Assembly (NCBI GenBank): GCA_041395245.1
Contig: JAWLAY010000021.1
Span: 25,730 to 89,729 of the forward strand
Direction: 5' to 3'
DNA from: Aquimonas sp041395245
GTDB taxonomy: Bacteria > Pseudomonadota > Gammaproteobacteria > Xanthomonadales > Xanthomonadaceae
Length of the DNA stretch: 64,000 nucleotides
Shown: piece by piece, positions 52,352 to 61,502 of the stretch
Layout: every line of letters starts with the position of its first letter
Numbering within the stretch: position 1 is the stretch's first letter
Translations under genes and position numbers: made by a program
The notes under the pieces: generated by a model
Seen by the model: the letters and a program-made list of their open reading frames with translations, nothing else
Told to the model about the DNA's origin: nothing
Databases searched by the model: none

Positions 52352-53243
52352 GCGGATTCCAGTTCAGGGTCAGAAGTAACGGAAGCGGTATCAAGCAGGA
52401 CTCGCGCCTGCTGTTGCGCCATGAGGCGTTGTTGAGCGTCAGCCCCGGCTCACGCGGGTCCGCCGCAATCACCTGCTGCAGAAGTTGATCGTGCAGTGCC
52501 TGATCAAACACCAAACGCGCGTATTGCTGCGCGAACTGGGTCTGAGCCATCAGATGACGACCACCACTTAGTTCCATCGCGCGCTCGAAGGCCGCCCGTC
52601 CCTTGTCCGGCTCACCGCCAACTGCGGCGGGTCTGAGTGAGTACAGCACCCCCAGATAAATCCAGGCGCTGCCATGGTCGTATTCGGGAGCCAGTGCCAA
52701 CCCGATCCAGCGCCGGGCCGTCGGCTGCGGAAATCGCGGCCAGTGCGGCGTAGTCATCACTATGAGTCTGGATGTACCCGGCCCAGGTCGTCGCGACATC
52801 GAACAGCAGGGCGACGTCTTTTTCGCCCACATCGGCCATACGCGCCTGCCACGGACCCGAATGGCTGGCTCCAAGGCTGCGCCAGCGACGACTGCAACGC
52901 AGCGCACGCTGCGCATAACCCCAGGCGCGTGCCGACAACGCGTGCCTGCGCCGGATCCTGAATGAAGTTGCCCGCGTAGGCCGAATACAGACGGGCCGCA
53001 GAACGCAAGGTCGATGCCGATTCCGGGCTGCCTTCGATGAGTCCGTCCAACAGCAACAGATAGGCGGGAAGGCCCGTAGCGACGGTCTCGGGGTCATCGT
53101 GGTTGAGCACGCCGGCGGAAAGATTGTCAGCCAGTCGGTTGCTGGCACGCTCGGCAATCGCGCGCAGCCGCCCGACAGCAAGGGCAAGGCCATGCCGAAC
53201 AGCCACATCGGCCACCGCGCAAAAAAGGATCGCTTGACCGCAT
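52333..53243 (-). pseudogene. TatT-type TPR lipoprotein of a TPAT TRAP system, several frame breaks
   Basis: Family PF16811-like (TRAP-associated TatT). Start near ATG 53243; after a frame break comes the signal FFARWPMWLFGMALPLLSGG followed by Cys. Then ASNRLADNLSAGVLNHDDPE, GLPAYLLLLDGLIEGSPESA, LYSAYAGNFIQDPAQA, VGEKDVALLFDVATTWAGYI, GLALAPEYDHGSAWIYLGVL and RAAFERAMELSGGRHLMAQT, and in a last frame LMAQQQARVLLDTASVTSDP to a TAA at 52333. TatT forms a trimer that docks onto the DctP protein in Treponema-type systems. Overlaps the dctP start. Confidence 0.7.
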
Positions 53244-53331
53244 TCGTCTGTTCGCTAATAGGTCGAAAGGTCGGGAGCAATACGCAACCTAGCGGATACA
53301 ACCGACATCTGCATGACACAACAAAGCAAAG

Positions 53332-54200
53332 TCATCCACGCTGCCGCTGCAACTGGGCCGCTTCCCATGTGTTCTGCATCAATGTCGCGACCGTCATGGG
53401 CCCAACCCCCACCCGGCACCGGAGTAATCCACGAGGCACGCTGCTGCGCGGTTTCGAACACCACGTCGCCGGTCAATCCGCCATCCGGTGGCGATTACGC
53501 CGATATCGATCACCACCGCACCAGGCTTGATTCATTCGCCGGGAATCAGTCCTGGCCTTCTGCCGACGGCGACGACCACGATATCCGCGTCCCGCACATG
53601 GCGCGCTCCAGCGTCTCGCGTGGCGTGAACTTGTGGCAACTGGTTGTGGTGCACCCGGCGATCAGCAGCTCCAGCGCCATCGGTCGCCCAACATGATTGG
53701 AGACGCCCACAATGACGGCCTGCCGACCCCGCACCGGGCGATCCGTGTGCGACAACAGATGGACGATGCCTTTGGGCGTGCAAGGACGCAGGCCCAGCTG
53801 CCGCAGCGCAAGCCGACCCACGTTCTCCGCATGAAACCCGTCGGTCCTTCATCGGATCGATCCGATGTAACAAGGCCACATCGTTGATGTGCGGTGGCAA
53901 GGGCAATTGAACGAGGATCCCCTGCACCGCCGGATCAGCATTGAGTCGGTCGACCAGCGCCATCAGTTCCTGCTCGCTGGTGTCAGCAGGCAGGTCAAAG
54001 TCGAAGGATCGAAACCCGACGTGCTTGCACGCGCGCCGTTTGTTGCGGACATAGACCGTCGAAGCAGGATCGGCGCCGACCAACACCACAGCGAGTCCCG
54101 GCTTGGCGTGGCCTGCAGCCACTTCAGATCGGACACGGACTGCCAGATCGTCGAGCAGTTGATCCGCGATCTTTTTTCCATCCAGCAGTCGTGCCGTCAT
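53332..54200 (-). pseudogene. folD: methylenetetrahydrofolate dehydrogenase/cyclohydrolase (FolD), several frame breaks
   Basis: The first 119 residues from ATG 54200 are intact: MTARLLDGKKIADQLLDDLA, VVLVGADPASTVYVRNKRRA with the catalytic Lys in YVRNK, and VQGILVQLPLPPHIN. After a 2-base loss near 53850 the frame resumes at DGFHAENVGRL, PCTPKGIVHLLSHTDRPVRG and VIVGVSNHVGRPMALELLIA; after another break ADIVVVAVGRRPGLIPGE; then a TGA where TGG is expected; then AVVIDIGVIAT, GGLTGDVVFETAQQRASWIT and, past an extra G, VGPMTVATLMQNTWEAAQLQ to TGA 53332. FolD is nearly universal, so these lesions are suspect as sequence errors. Confidence 0.8.
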
Positions 54201-54289
54201 GCGCGTGGTCCCGGGAAGTGGCGGGGATTATCCCGCACTTCGCCGCTGATCGTCATCCAAACTGGTGATCGTTACCGGACAGACATGTA

Positions 54290-55465
54290 TCAGACACGGC
54301 AAGCGGGCGCCTGCGGCGCAACGTCCGCAATGCCTTCTGCAGTCAGGTCGGCAACCGCGCCACACGCCACACAATCCGGGTCCGGACGCAGCCTCGTCTC
54401 ACGGAATCGCATGCCCAAGGCGTCAACATGCAGGAGTCGACCACTAAGCGATTCGCCGAGTCCGAGGATCAGCTTGATGGTTTCACTGGCCTGCACCAAA
54501 CCCACCAAGCCCGGCAACACCCCCAACACACCGGCCTCGGCACAGTTCGGCGCATCCTGCGGACGCGGCGCGTGCGGAAACAGGCAGCGATAGCACGGAC
54601 TGCGCCCGCGCTGACGCCCGGCGTCGAACACGCTGATCTGCCCGTCAAATCGCTGCACCGCGCCGTAGACCAGCGGCTTTGCGTAGCGTACCGAGGCATC
54701 CGAAAGAACGTAACGCGTCGCGAAATTGTCCGCTCCGTCAACGATCACATCGACCCCGTCGACCAATGCCTCGACATTGGTGCGATCAACACGCTGCGGA
54801 ATTGCTTCGACCGTGATTCGCGGATTCAGCGCCAGCAGACTCATCCGCGCGGACTCCGTTTTCGGCATCCCGACGCGCGCATCCGCATGGATGATCTGTC
54901 GCTGCAGGTTGCTGCGCTCGACCCGGTCGTCATCGAGAATGCGCACATGCCCGACGCCGGCTGCCGCCAGATACAGCGCGACGGGCGAACCCAGGCCACC
55001 GGCACCGACAACCAGCACCCGAGCGCGAGCGAGCTTCGCCTGACCGGCGAGACCGACGTCCGGCAAACGGATATGGCGCGAATAGCGATCCAGATACTCG
55101 GCGTCGGCGGATACCGGTTGAACGACCGGGAGTCCCTTCGCCTTCCACGCCGCGAATCCACCCTGCACCGATTGGACACTCCGGTAGCCCATGTTCTGAA
55201 GATCGCGCGCGGCAAGCAGCGAGCGCTGACCACTGGCACAGATCAGCATGAGCGGATCGTGGGTGGACTCGACATGACGTCCAATGCTGAGTTCGATGCT
55301 GCTTCGGGCCAGTCCGATCGCACCGGATGGCATGCCGACTTGGCGTTCAATGTCCTCGCGCACATCCACCAGCAGCGCACCGCGCTGCTGCCGCACGAAG
55401 GCCTCCTCGATATCGAGCTCCACAACAGTCTGGCGCGCAGCGCTCAGCACATCGAGAGTGCTCAC
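54290..55465 (-). CDS. moeB: molybdopterin-synthase adenylyltransferase with N-terminal rhodanese domain
   Basis: 391 aa. Residues about 10-115 form a rhodanese domain (ALLVDVREDIERQVGMPSGA and LICASGQRSLLAARDLQNM, active Cys in the loop). Residues about 125-375 are a ThiF/MoeB E1-like domain: DRYSRHIRLPDVGLAGQAKL, VVGAGGLGSPVALYLAAAGV (ATP), DNFATRYVLSDA, and two zinc pairs, CYRC and CVAC. MoeB adenylates the C-terminus of MoaD; the fused rhodanese may supply sulfur, as in eukaryotic MOCS3, where the order is reversed. Stop overlaps nothing downstream; its start overlaps the moeA stop by 4 bp. Confidence 0.9.
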   Translation of the reverse strand: MSTLDVLSAARQTVVELDIEEAFVRQQRGALLVDVREDIERQVGMPSGAIGLARSSIELSIGRHVESTHDPLMLICASGQRSLLAARDLQNMGYRSVQSVQGGFAAWKAKGLPVVQPVSADAEYLDRYSRHIRLPDVGLAGQAKLARARVLVVGAGGLGSPVALYLAAAGVGHVRILDDDRVERSNLQRQIIHADARVGMPKTESARMSLLALNPRITVEAIPQRVDRTNVEALVDGVDVIVDGADNFATRYVLSDASVRYAKPLVYGAVQRFDGQISVFDAGRQRGRSPCYRCLFPHAPRPQDAPNCAEAGVLGVLPGLVGLVQASETIKLILGLGESLSGRLLHVDALGMRFRETRLRPDPDCVACGAVADLTAEGIADVAPQAPACRV

Positions 55466-56709
55466 GGCTTACTCGACCCATTCAGGATTGGCGCAAACGC
55501 TTCCGCACACACGACATCACCAGCGCTCAGATGGGCATCGTCTTCGTCCATTACCCACAGGGCATTACTGCGCGCTGCGGCCACCAGTCGATGCGACGCT
55601 TCAACCGGGTTCGGAGCGATCCAGAGCTGACCGTTTTCGTCGACACTGAGGGCACCACGGCGGTACTCGCGTCGTCCGGCGTTTCGCGATACGGATTCGG
55701 TGAGCCGAGCCAGCAAAGCCATCGGTCCGTCGGAACGCCCTTGCATGGCATCGAGCACGGGCCTTGCCAACTGGCGAAAGGTTGCGAGCACGGATACAGG
55801 ATTGCCCGGCAAGCCCAGGTAGAGACTGCGCCCCAGTTCGCCGAACAGCACGGGCATGCCCGGTTTCATGCGAACCTTCCAGAAAATCGGCTTACCCGCC
55901 TCCTGTAGCAGTGCGGGGAGAAAGTCCTTGTCACCGGCGGATACGCCGCCACAGGTCAGAATCAGGTCGAAGACCTCTGCCGCATCCATCAGGGCAGCAC
56001 GCAGCCGGTTCGGATCGTCCGGCAGCGCAGGCCATGACACCGACTCGATACCGCATTCAGCCAGCAGCGCCTGCAGCATGGGGCGATTGCTATCGTAGAT
56101 CTGGCCGGGCTCCAGGGCTTCACCCGGTTGACGCAGTTCATCTCCCAGCGTGAACACGGCCACGGTGGGTCGGACGAATACCTCAACACGATCCACGCCG
56201 CAGGCAGCGGCAACACCGATTCGCGGCGCATCGAGCGTGGTACCCGCCGACAACAGCAATTCGCCCGCCTGCGCATCCTCGCCGACGCCGCGTACAAACT
56301 CGCCCCGCGCGGTCGGCGCGCGCTTGATCGTCACCGATTCCGCTGCCCGTTCCGTGACCTCGCGCATAACCACCGTGTCATAGCCCTCCGGCACACCTGC
56401 GCCGGTCGTGACCAATACACAGCTGCCCGACTCGGCAACGAATCCGGCGTTGCGGCCAGCAAACTGTTCACCCAGCAGTCGGAGCGTGAAAGGGGGCGTG
56501 CCGATCAGGTCATCCCAACGAATCGCGAATCCGTCCACGGACGAATTGCGATGCGGCGGCAAGGGCAAAGGAGCAAGCAGGTCGGTCGCCAGTACACGTC
56601 CTGCAGATCGGGCCAGCGGAATTCGTTCGACCGACTTCGGCCGCGCGTTTCCCGCTTGCTGAACCAGGCTCAGCGCCTCGTTGAAGGCAATCATGGTCTG
56701 CATCGTCAA
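55462..56709 (-). CDS. moeA: molybdopterin molybdenumtransferase
   Basis: 415 aa. Inserts molybdate into adenylated molybdopterin. MoeA marks: PPHRNSSVDGFAIRW, LVTTGAGVPEGYDTVVMREV, AGTTLDAPRIGVAAACGVD, VAVFTLGDELRQPGEAL, ILTCGGVSAGDKDFLPALL and LYLGLPGNPVSVLATFRQL. Coupled to moeB through an ATGA overlap. No molybdoenzyme structural gene is in the window. Confidence 0.93.
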   Translation of the reverse strand: MTMQTMIAFNEALSLVQQAGNARPKSVERIPLARSAGRVLATDLLAPLPLPPHRNSSVDGFAIRWDDLIGTPPFTLRLLGEQFAGRNAGFVAESGSCVLVTTGAGVPEGYDTVVMREVTERAAESVTIKRAPTARGEFVRGVGEDAQAGELLLSAGTTLDAPRIGVAAACGVDRVEVFVRPTVAVFTLGDELRQPGEALEPGQIYDSNRPMLQALLAECGIESVSWPALPDDPNRLRAALMDAAEVFDLILTCGGVSAGDKDFLPALLQEAGKPIFWKVRMKPGMPVLFGELGRSLYLGLPGNPVSVLATFRQLARPVLDAMQGRSDGPMALLARLTESVSRNAGRREYRRGALSVDENGQLWIAPNPVEASHRLVAAARSNALWVMDEDDAHLSAGDVVCAEAFAPILNGSSKP

Positions 56710-56795
56710 GGTTCCTAATGAGTCAATGACTCAAGCGGAAGCGGCGAGATGGGGATCGGCACAGAGCTTCCCGAACATCCCTTTCGCTTCCTGTC

Positions 56796-58208
56796 CTACT
56801 TCCCTTTCACATGCCGGAGCATGCGCTTGTGTCGACGCACCTGGCGTTCGCTTGGCGCGTCACGCGGCTTGTCCTTGTAGGGATTCTCACCCTCGCGGAA
56901 CTCCAGCCTGATCGGCGTGCCGACCAACTTGAATCGCTTGCGAAAGAAATTCTCGAGGTAGCGCTTGTAGCTATCCGGCAAGGTCCGCAGACGACTTCCG
57001 TGGATCACGATGGTCGGCGGACTCTGCCCACCCGAGTGCGCATAGCGCAGCTTGGCGACATGTCCATTGACCATGGGCGGCTGGAAACTCTCGAACGCGA
57101 CTTCCAATGCGCGATTGATCTCGGAGGTTCCCAGAATGCGGTGCGCCGAGTCATACGCGCGATGCACCGCACGGAACAACTCGCGCATACCGGTGCCGTG
57201 TTTGGCCGAGATCGTGATAATCGGCGCATAGTCGACGAACTGCAGTTTGCGCTCCAGATCGGCTTTGCACTGTTCACGCTGATAGCTGCTCAGGCCATCC
57301 CATTTATTGACCGCAATCACCAAGGCGCGCTGTGCATTGAGGACATGCCCCAGCACCGTCGCGTCCTGATCGGTCACGCCTTCGCTCGCATCGAGCAGAA
57401 AGACCACCACTTGGGACTGTTCGATGGACTGCAGGGATTTCAGTACGCTGAATTTCTCGACGGCCTCATCGACGCGCGCACGGCGACGGATGCCTGCGGT
57501 ATCGATCAACCGGTAACGCTTGCCTTCGCGATCCAGGTCCACGGCAATGGAGTCACGGGTCGTTCCCGGCACGTCCGACGCCAGTACCCGGTCTTCGCCC
57601 AGCAACCGGTTTACCAAGGTCGATTTGCCCACGTTCGGCCGACCCACGATCGCCAATCGAAGGCGGTCATGTCCTTCAATAGCCGGATCCATCGCCGCCT
57701 CGCCTTCCATCGCTGCAGGCAGGAGCGCAAGGACGCGATTCAACAGTGGCGGAATACCGCGTCCACCCGAGGCAACCAACGGAAAGACATCCGCGATGCC
57801 CAAGCGCGAAAACTCGGCCAGGGCACTCGGCTCATCGACGCCATCAACCTTGTTGACGACGAGCAGGAGCGGCTTTCCCTGCCGCCGAAGCCGGGCCAGG
57901 ATTTCTTCGTCATCGGGAGAAATGCCAGCGCGCGCGTCGACCACGAAAAGGATGGCGACCGCTTCATCCACCGCAGACCAGGACTGTGTTTCTGCGAGTC
58001 CGGCCAACCCACCCTCTCCACTGCCAAGGCCGCCGGTATCGATAACCATGAACGGACGGCGCTCAGCCAAGCGGCAGACGCCGTACTGGCGATCGCGGGT
58101 CAGTCCGGGTTGATCTGCCACCAGCGCGTCGCGCGTTCGCGTCAGTGCATTGAAGAGTGTCGATTTGCCGACGTTGGGCCGACCGACCAAAGCAACAAGA
58201 GGTAACAC
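56796..58208 (-). CDS. der: ribosome-associated GTPase Der (EngA)
   Basis: 470 aa from GTG 58208, which gives MLPLVALVGRPNVGKSTLFN, the usual start in Xanthomonadales, with GAGG 5 nt upstream. Two tandem G domains: GRPNVGKST (G1), DTGGLG (G3) and NKVDG (G4) in the first; AIVGRPNVGKSTLVNRLLGE, DTAGIRRRARV and NKWDGL in the second. A KH-like C-terminal domain ends in a basic tail RRHKRMLRHVKGK. Needed for 50S ribosome maturation. In related genomes bamB is directly upstream; here a 501-bp spacer with a repeat element separates them. Confidence 0.95.
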   Translation of the reverse strand: MLPLVALVGRPNVGKSTLFNALTRTRDALVADQPGLTRDRQYGVCRLAERRPFMVIDTGGLGSGEGGLAGLAETQSWSAVDEAVAILFVVDARAGISPDDEEILARLRRQGKPLLLVVNKVDGVDEPSALAEFSRLGIADVFPLVASGGRGIPPLLNRVLALLPAAMEGEAAMDPAIEGHDRLRLAIVGRPNVGKSTLVNRLLGEDRVLASDVPGTTRDSIAVDLDREGKRYRLIDTAGIRRRARVDEAVEKFSVLKSLQSIEQSQVVVFLLDASEGVTDQDATVLGHVLNAQRALVIAVNKWDGLSSYQREQCKADLERKLQFVDYAPIITISAKHGTGMRELFRAVHRAYDSAHRILGTSEINRALEVAFESFQPPMVNGHVAKLRYAHSGGQSPPTIVIHGSRLRTLPDSYKRYLENFFRKRFKLVGTPIRLEFREGENPYKDKPRDAPSERQVRRHKRMLRHVKGK

Positions 58209-58709
58209 AGGCACCTCACAAGAGGGTATTCCAAGGGCTTCGAATGGATTTTCAGCAATCCACGAAGTGCGTCTGTAACGCCGATGTCGGATTCTGCACA
58301 ATTCGATGGTGCATTGCGCAGAATTGGCGCGCAGACGAGGGGCTGGCGTCGCTGCGCGATCAAGCCAAGAGTCCTGTCGGATTCCTAGGGCAATAATTCA
58401 ACTATTGCCCAGCGAAACCGGCAGAACTGTCCTCGCCAAGTCAAATTTTCGCTTCGACTCTTCAAGGTCGACAGGCTCCTGGCCGGGTGTTTGCCGCCAC
58501 GGCTTCAGCGACCCAGCGGCAACCCGTAAAGCGCCGAGCGGAAATGTTCACCCCGAACAACGATGGCTGGCGCATCCATGCGGCATATCACACGCCAAGG
58601 CATCAGGTCCTGTCTTCGGGTCTTGGGTGACTGTCGGTCGCTTGGAGGAATTCGGCGGCAAGTCCGGCAGCCCCCAAGCGAGCCGCAATAAAACCGACGG
58701 TTTCGGGCA
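58209..58709. other. spacer between bamB and der
   Basis: 501 bp without a gene. It holds the inverted, shortened MITE-like element at 58371-58488. The remaining 58489-58709 shows no frame or structure I can name; a weak AAACCG/CGGTTT inverted repeat near 58693-58705 is too tight to call a terminator. Confidence 0.5.
58371..58488 (-). repeat. MITE-like element, inverted shorter copy
   Basis: The reverse complement reads AGGAGCCTGTCGACCTTGAA...GCCGGTTTCGCTGGGCAATAGTTGAATTATTGCCC, matching the 27105-27270 element from its left end through the palindrome (one base changed in an arm). It then closes with an end repeat about 50 bp sooner. Same family, internal deletion of the right half. Confidence 0.65.
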
Positions 58710-59867
58710 TCAATCGCCCAAACGGTAGGCGGCAATCTTTCCTGAAGTACTCACCACCACCGCAACGCCGTCGGCACTGACCACGGGAGATGCCACGATG
58801 GCTTCATCGCCGAGTTGCGCACGCGCAACCAGAGCACCATCCGTCAAGCTGAACCAATGAACATAGCCTTCAAGATCACCGACAAGCGCGTAGTTCGACT
58901 GGACGGCCGGTGCACTCAACCAGCGATGCGAAAGAACATCCTGCTTCCACATTGCCGAACCTGTTGAACGATCCAGGGACCACAGGGTTCCCTGATCATC
59001 CACGGTCAGCAATTGGCCTGCAGCCGACACCACACCGGCATAGCTGGAGATCTCGCGATTCCAGAGCGGTCGAGCCGATATCGAGTCGATGGCAATCGCC
59101 TGGCCGCGGAAGCTGGCCGCGAAGATCTGGCCGCCATCAACAACCAGCGCACCGTCAACGTCCACCATCCGATCCAATTCGGTTCGGCCTTCACCCACCG
59201 CGACAACCTGCTCCCACACCTGAGCACCGGTTTCCAGGTTCAGCGCAACAACCTGCCCGCCATCGTAGCCAAGGTAAACGCGCCCATCCGCAACTTCGGG
59301 AGCGGAATTTCCGCGCAACGTCAGCGCCGGAATACCACGGTCGTAAACCCAACGGCGCTCACCATCTGTCGCGGAAAAAGCGAATACACGGCCATCGTTG
59401 ACCCGAACAACGACCAGCCCGCGGGAAATCGCCGGTTGCGCAATCACTTCGGACGAAACGGTGGCCCGCCAACGCTCGTCGCCGTTGTCGGGGTTCAGCG
59501 CAAGAACTTGCCCATCAAGGGTTGCCACCACGAGAGTGGACTCCCCCGCCGCCGGCGAGGAGGAAACCCGCAGCCCCGTCTCGCGCCGCCACAACTGCCG
59601 CCCGGTATCCAGATCCAAGGCCTGGACGTCACCGCTCTGGTCACTGGTAAAAACCACTCGACCATCAATGGCGACACGTTGACGCAATCCGGTTTTACCC
59701 TCGCCGCCACCCACCTTTCCCGACCACAGTTCACGCACCTGGATCTGCGGCGCGAAGTCGGTCAGCTCCGCTGGCGGAGCAACGTTCTCTCGCTTGCTGC
59801 TGCGCGAGGAGGAACATCCCACCGACAGCATCGCGATAGCGCACAGAGCCAGCAGAAAAACACGCAT
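58710..59867 (-). CDS. bamB: outer-membrane assembly lipoprotein BamB
   Basis: 385 aa PQQ-type beta-propeller lipoprotein of the BAM complex. Signal peptide with lipobox LSVGC (Cys18). Repeated blades of the type GDVQALDLDTGRQLWRRETG, GQVLALNPDNGDERWRATVS, GQVVALNLETGAQVWEQVVA and GTLWSLDRSTGSAMWKQDVL. Start ATG 59867 overlaps the yfgM stop by 1 bp. Confidence 0.94.
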   Translation of the reverse strand: MRVFLLALCAIAMLSVGCSSSRSSKRENVAPPAELTDFAPQIQVRELWSGKVGGGEGKTGLRQRVAIDGRVVFTSDQSGDVQALDLDTGRQLWRRETGLRVSSSPAAGESTLVVATLDGQVLALNPDNGDERWRATVSSEVIAQPAISRGLVVVRVNDGRVFAFSATDGERRWVYDRGIPALTLRGNSAPEVADGRVYLGYDGGQVVALNLETGAQVWEQVVAVGEGRTELDRMVDVDGALVVDGGQIFAASFRGQAIAIDSISARPLWNREISSYAGVVSAAGQLLTVDDQGTLWSLDRSTGSAMWKQDVLSHRWLSAPAVQSNYALVGDLEGYVHWFSLTDGALVARAQLGDEAIVASPVVSADGVAVVVSTSGKIAAYRLGD

Positions 59868-60514
59868 CAGGATTGCTCCTCCAGACCGCCACCAATGCCA
59901 TCGAGCTTGAGTTGCACGATACCGCGCGTTGCCGCGTTGGCGTCCAAGTGAGTCAACGCGTCTTCATACGCCTTGACCGCCTCGTCAACGCGGCCCGAAG
60001 CGAGCAATGCATCACCACGCAGCTCATCGGCGATACCGCGGAAACTCACCGGAACTCCTTCAAGTCGAGACAGCGCCTCATCGAAACGCCCGGCCGCCAC
60101 AAGAACGCGCGCTTGTCGCAATTGCACCAGAGCCCGTAAGGACGCGTCGCCGCCAAGTTTCTCCGCCTGCTGCAACGCACTCAGCGCCGCATCCAAGTCA
60201 CCCGCAGACAAACGTGTCGACGCCAATTGCAACTGGGCAAGCACCGCGTAGGCAGTCGCCGGGTGTTCCTCTTCAAGGGACTTGCTCAAGGTCTCGATCC
60301 TCTCGACATCCTTGCGCTCGGCGGCCTCGGTCAATGAGCGATAGTCCGTCGCTGCGGACTGCTCTGCTTTCAGTCCGGAATCCTGCCACCACTGCCAGGC
60401 GAAAAAGCACAACAGACCCGCGGCAATACCGCCCAGCAGGGAACCCGAATTCTCGTGCAGCCAGCGTCGAACGCGTTCACCGCGTTCGTGTTCATCCATC
60501 ATTTCCAAGGACAT
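59867..60514 (-). CDS. yfgM: YfgM-type TPR ancillary SecYEG protein
   Basis: 215 aa. Cytosolic N-terminus with DEHERGERVRRWLHENSGSL, one membrane helix (about 22-42, GGIAAGLLCFFAWQWW), then periplasmic TPR-like repeats. YfgM works with the chaperone PpiD at the Sec translocon. Always found before bamB. In E. coli ispG and hisS lie between rodZ and yfgM; both are absent here. Confidence 0.88.
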   Translation of the reverse strand: MSLEMMDEHERGERVRRWLHENSGSLLGGIAAGLLCFFAWQWWQDSGLKAEQSAATDYRSLTEAAERKDVERIETLSKSLEEEHPATAYAVLAQLQLASTRLSAGDLDAALSALQQAEKLGGDASLRALVQLRQARVLVAAGRFDEALSRLEGVPVSFRGIADELRGDALLASGRVDEAVKAYEDALTHLDANAATRGIVQLKLDGIGGGLEEQS

Positions 60515-60578
60515 GTATGTCTTCCAGTTGACAATCTCAGTTGACGGCCCGCGCCGGCATCATTGGGTGACTGTTTGG

Positions 60579-61502
60579 TCAGCCTCCAGCGGGCACCTCG
60601 ATGCCATCGGTGCCAAGTGTAAATCTGGCAACGTTAGCGCGTTGATAAGGGGACACATCGAGCGGCTTGCCGTTCAGTCGAACTTCAACGCCGTTGGCGT
60701 TACCCAAGGCCAAGCGATATCCAGCCGACACCTCGTAACGGTGTTTCGTCCCGGCGCGGAACACACCCATATCCACCACCAGACCCGTCGCATCGCGAAG
60801 TTCGACCCAACTGTCCTGGGTGACATCGAGCACCAGTCCAGAATCGCCGTCAGCCGTTTCAGCTACAGGCGTGGCCTGCGCGTCAATGACCGGCGGAGTG
60901 ACCGACAAGCCTGGGGCAAGTGACGCCATCACCGGGTAACTCTCGGTACGAGCAGCCCCGCTTGCGGTCGCCGGAAGCGTCGCTGCGGGGGAAACAAGAA
61001 CGGGTGGCGGTTGCGGGCTCGAAACGGATGTGGCTACTGGCACTTCAAGCGGTGTGATTTCGGCCTTTCTGGAGGGCAAGCGTCCATAGCTCGCCAGCCA
61101 AATCACCGGAACAACGATGGCGGCGGTGAGAAGGATATGTCCGGCTCGGCGAACAACGCGAAGCAAGCCCGCGTTCGACCGGCGCACAACTGCAGCGGGC
61201 AAGGTCGGTGGGATCTGAGCATCGGGCGATGAACTGCTGGGGGCGACATGCCCGACCAGCACCAGCGGCATATCCAGCAATTTCAGGTACGCGGTCAGGT
61301 ACCCACGGACATAGACTGGCGCACCAAGGGCATCGAAACGATCCGACTCGATCTGCTCGATCAGCTGCTGTTTCAATCGCAGACGCTCGGCAACGTCGTG
61401 CAAGCTGAAGCCCAGCGCTTCACGGCGCGATTGAAGGCGTCGCCCCAGCGACACGTCGCTCTCCGCCCACTTTGCCTCATTATCAAGTTGCTGGTGACTC
61501 AT
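60579..61502 (-). CDS. rodZ: RodZ-like cytoskeletal/HTH membrane protein
   Basis: 307 aa. N-terminal Cro/C1-type HTH (about 18-85: LGRRLQSRREALGFSLHDVA and DALGAPVYVRGYLTAYLKLL), a membrane helix near 135-150 (VVRRAGHILLTAAIVVPVIW), a Pro/Ser-rich linker, and a C-terminal DUF4115 domain (DSWVELRDATGLVVDMGVFR ... VRLNGKPLDVSPYQ). RodZ anchors MreB to the membrane and governs rod shape. Overlaps pilW by 4 bp. Confidence 0.88.
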   Translation of the reverse strand: MSHQQLDNEAKWAESDVSLGRRLQSRREALGFSLHDVAERLRLKQQLIEQIESDRFDALGAPVYVRGYLTAYLKLLDMPLVLVGHVAPSSSSPDAQIPPTLPAAVVRRSNAGLLRVVRRAGHILLTAAIVVPVIWLASYGRLPSRKAEITPLEVPVATSVSSPQPPPVLVSPAATLPATASGAARTESYPVMASLAPGLSVTPPVIDAQATPVAETADGDSGLVLDVTQDSWVELRDATGLVVDMGVFRAGTKHRYEVSAGYRLALGNANGVEVRLNGKPLDVSPYQRANVARFTLGTDGIEVPAGG

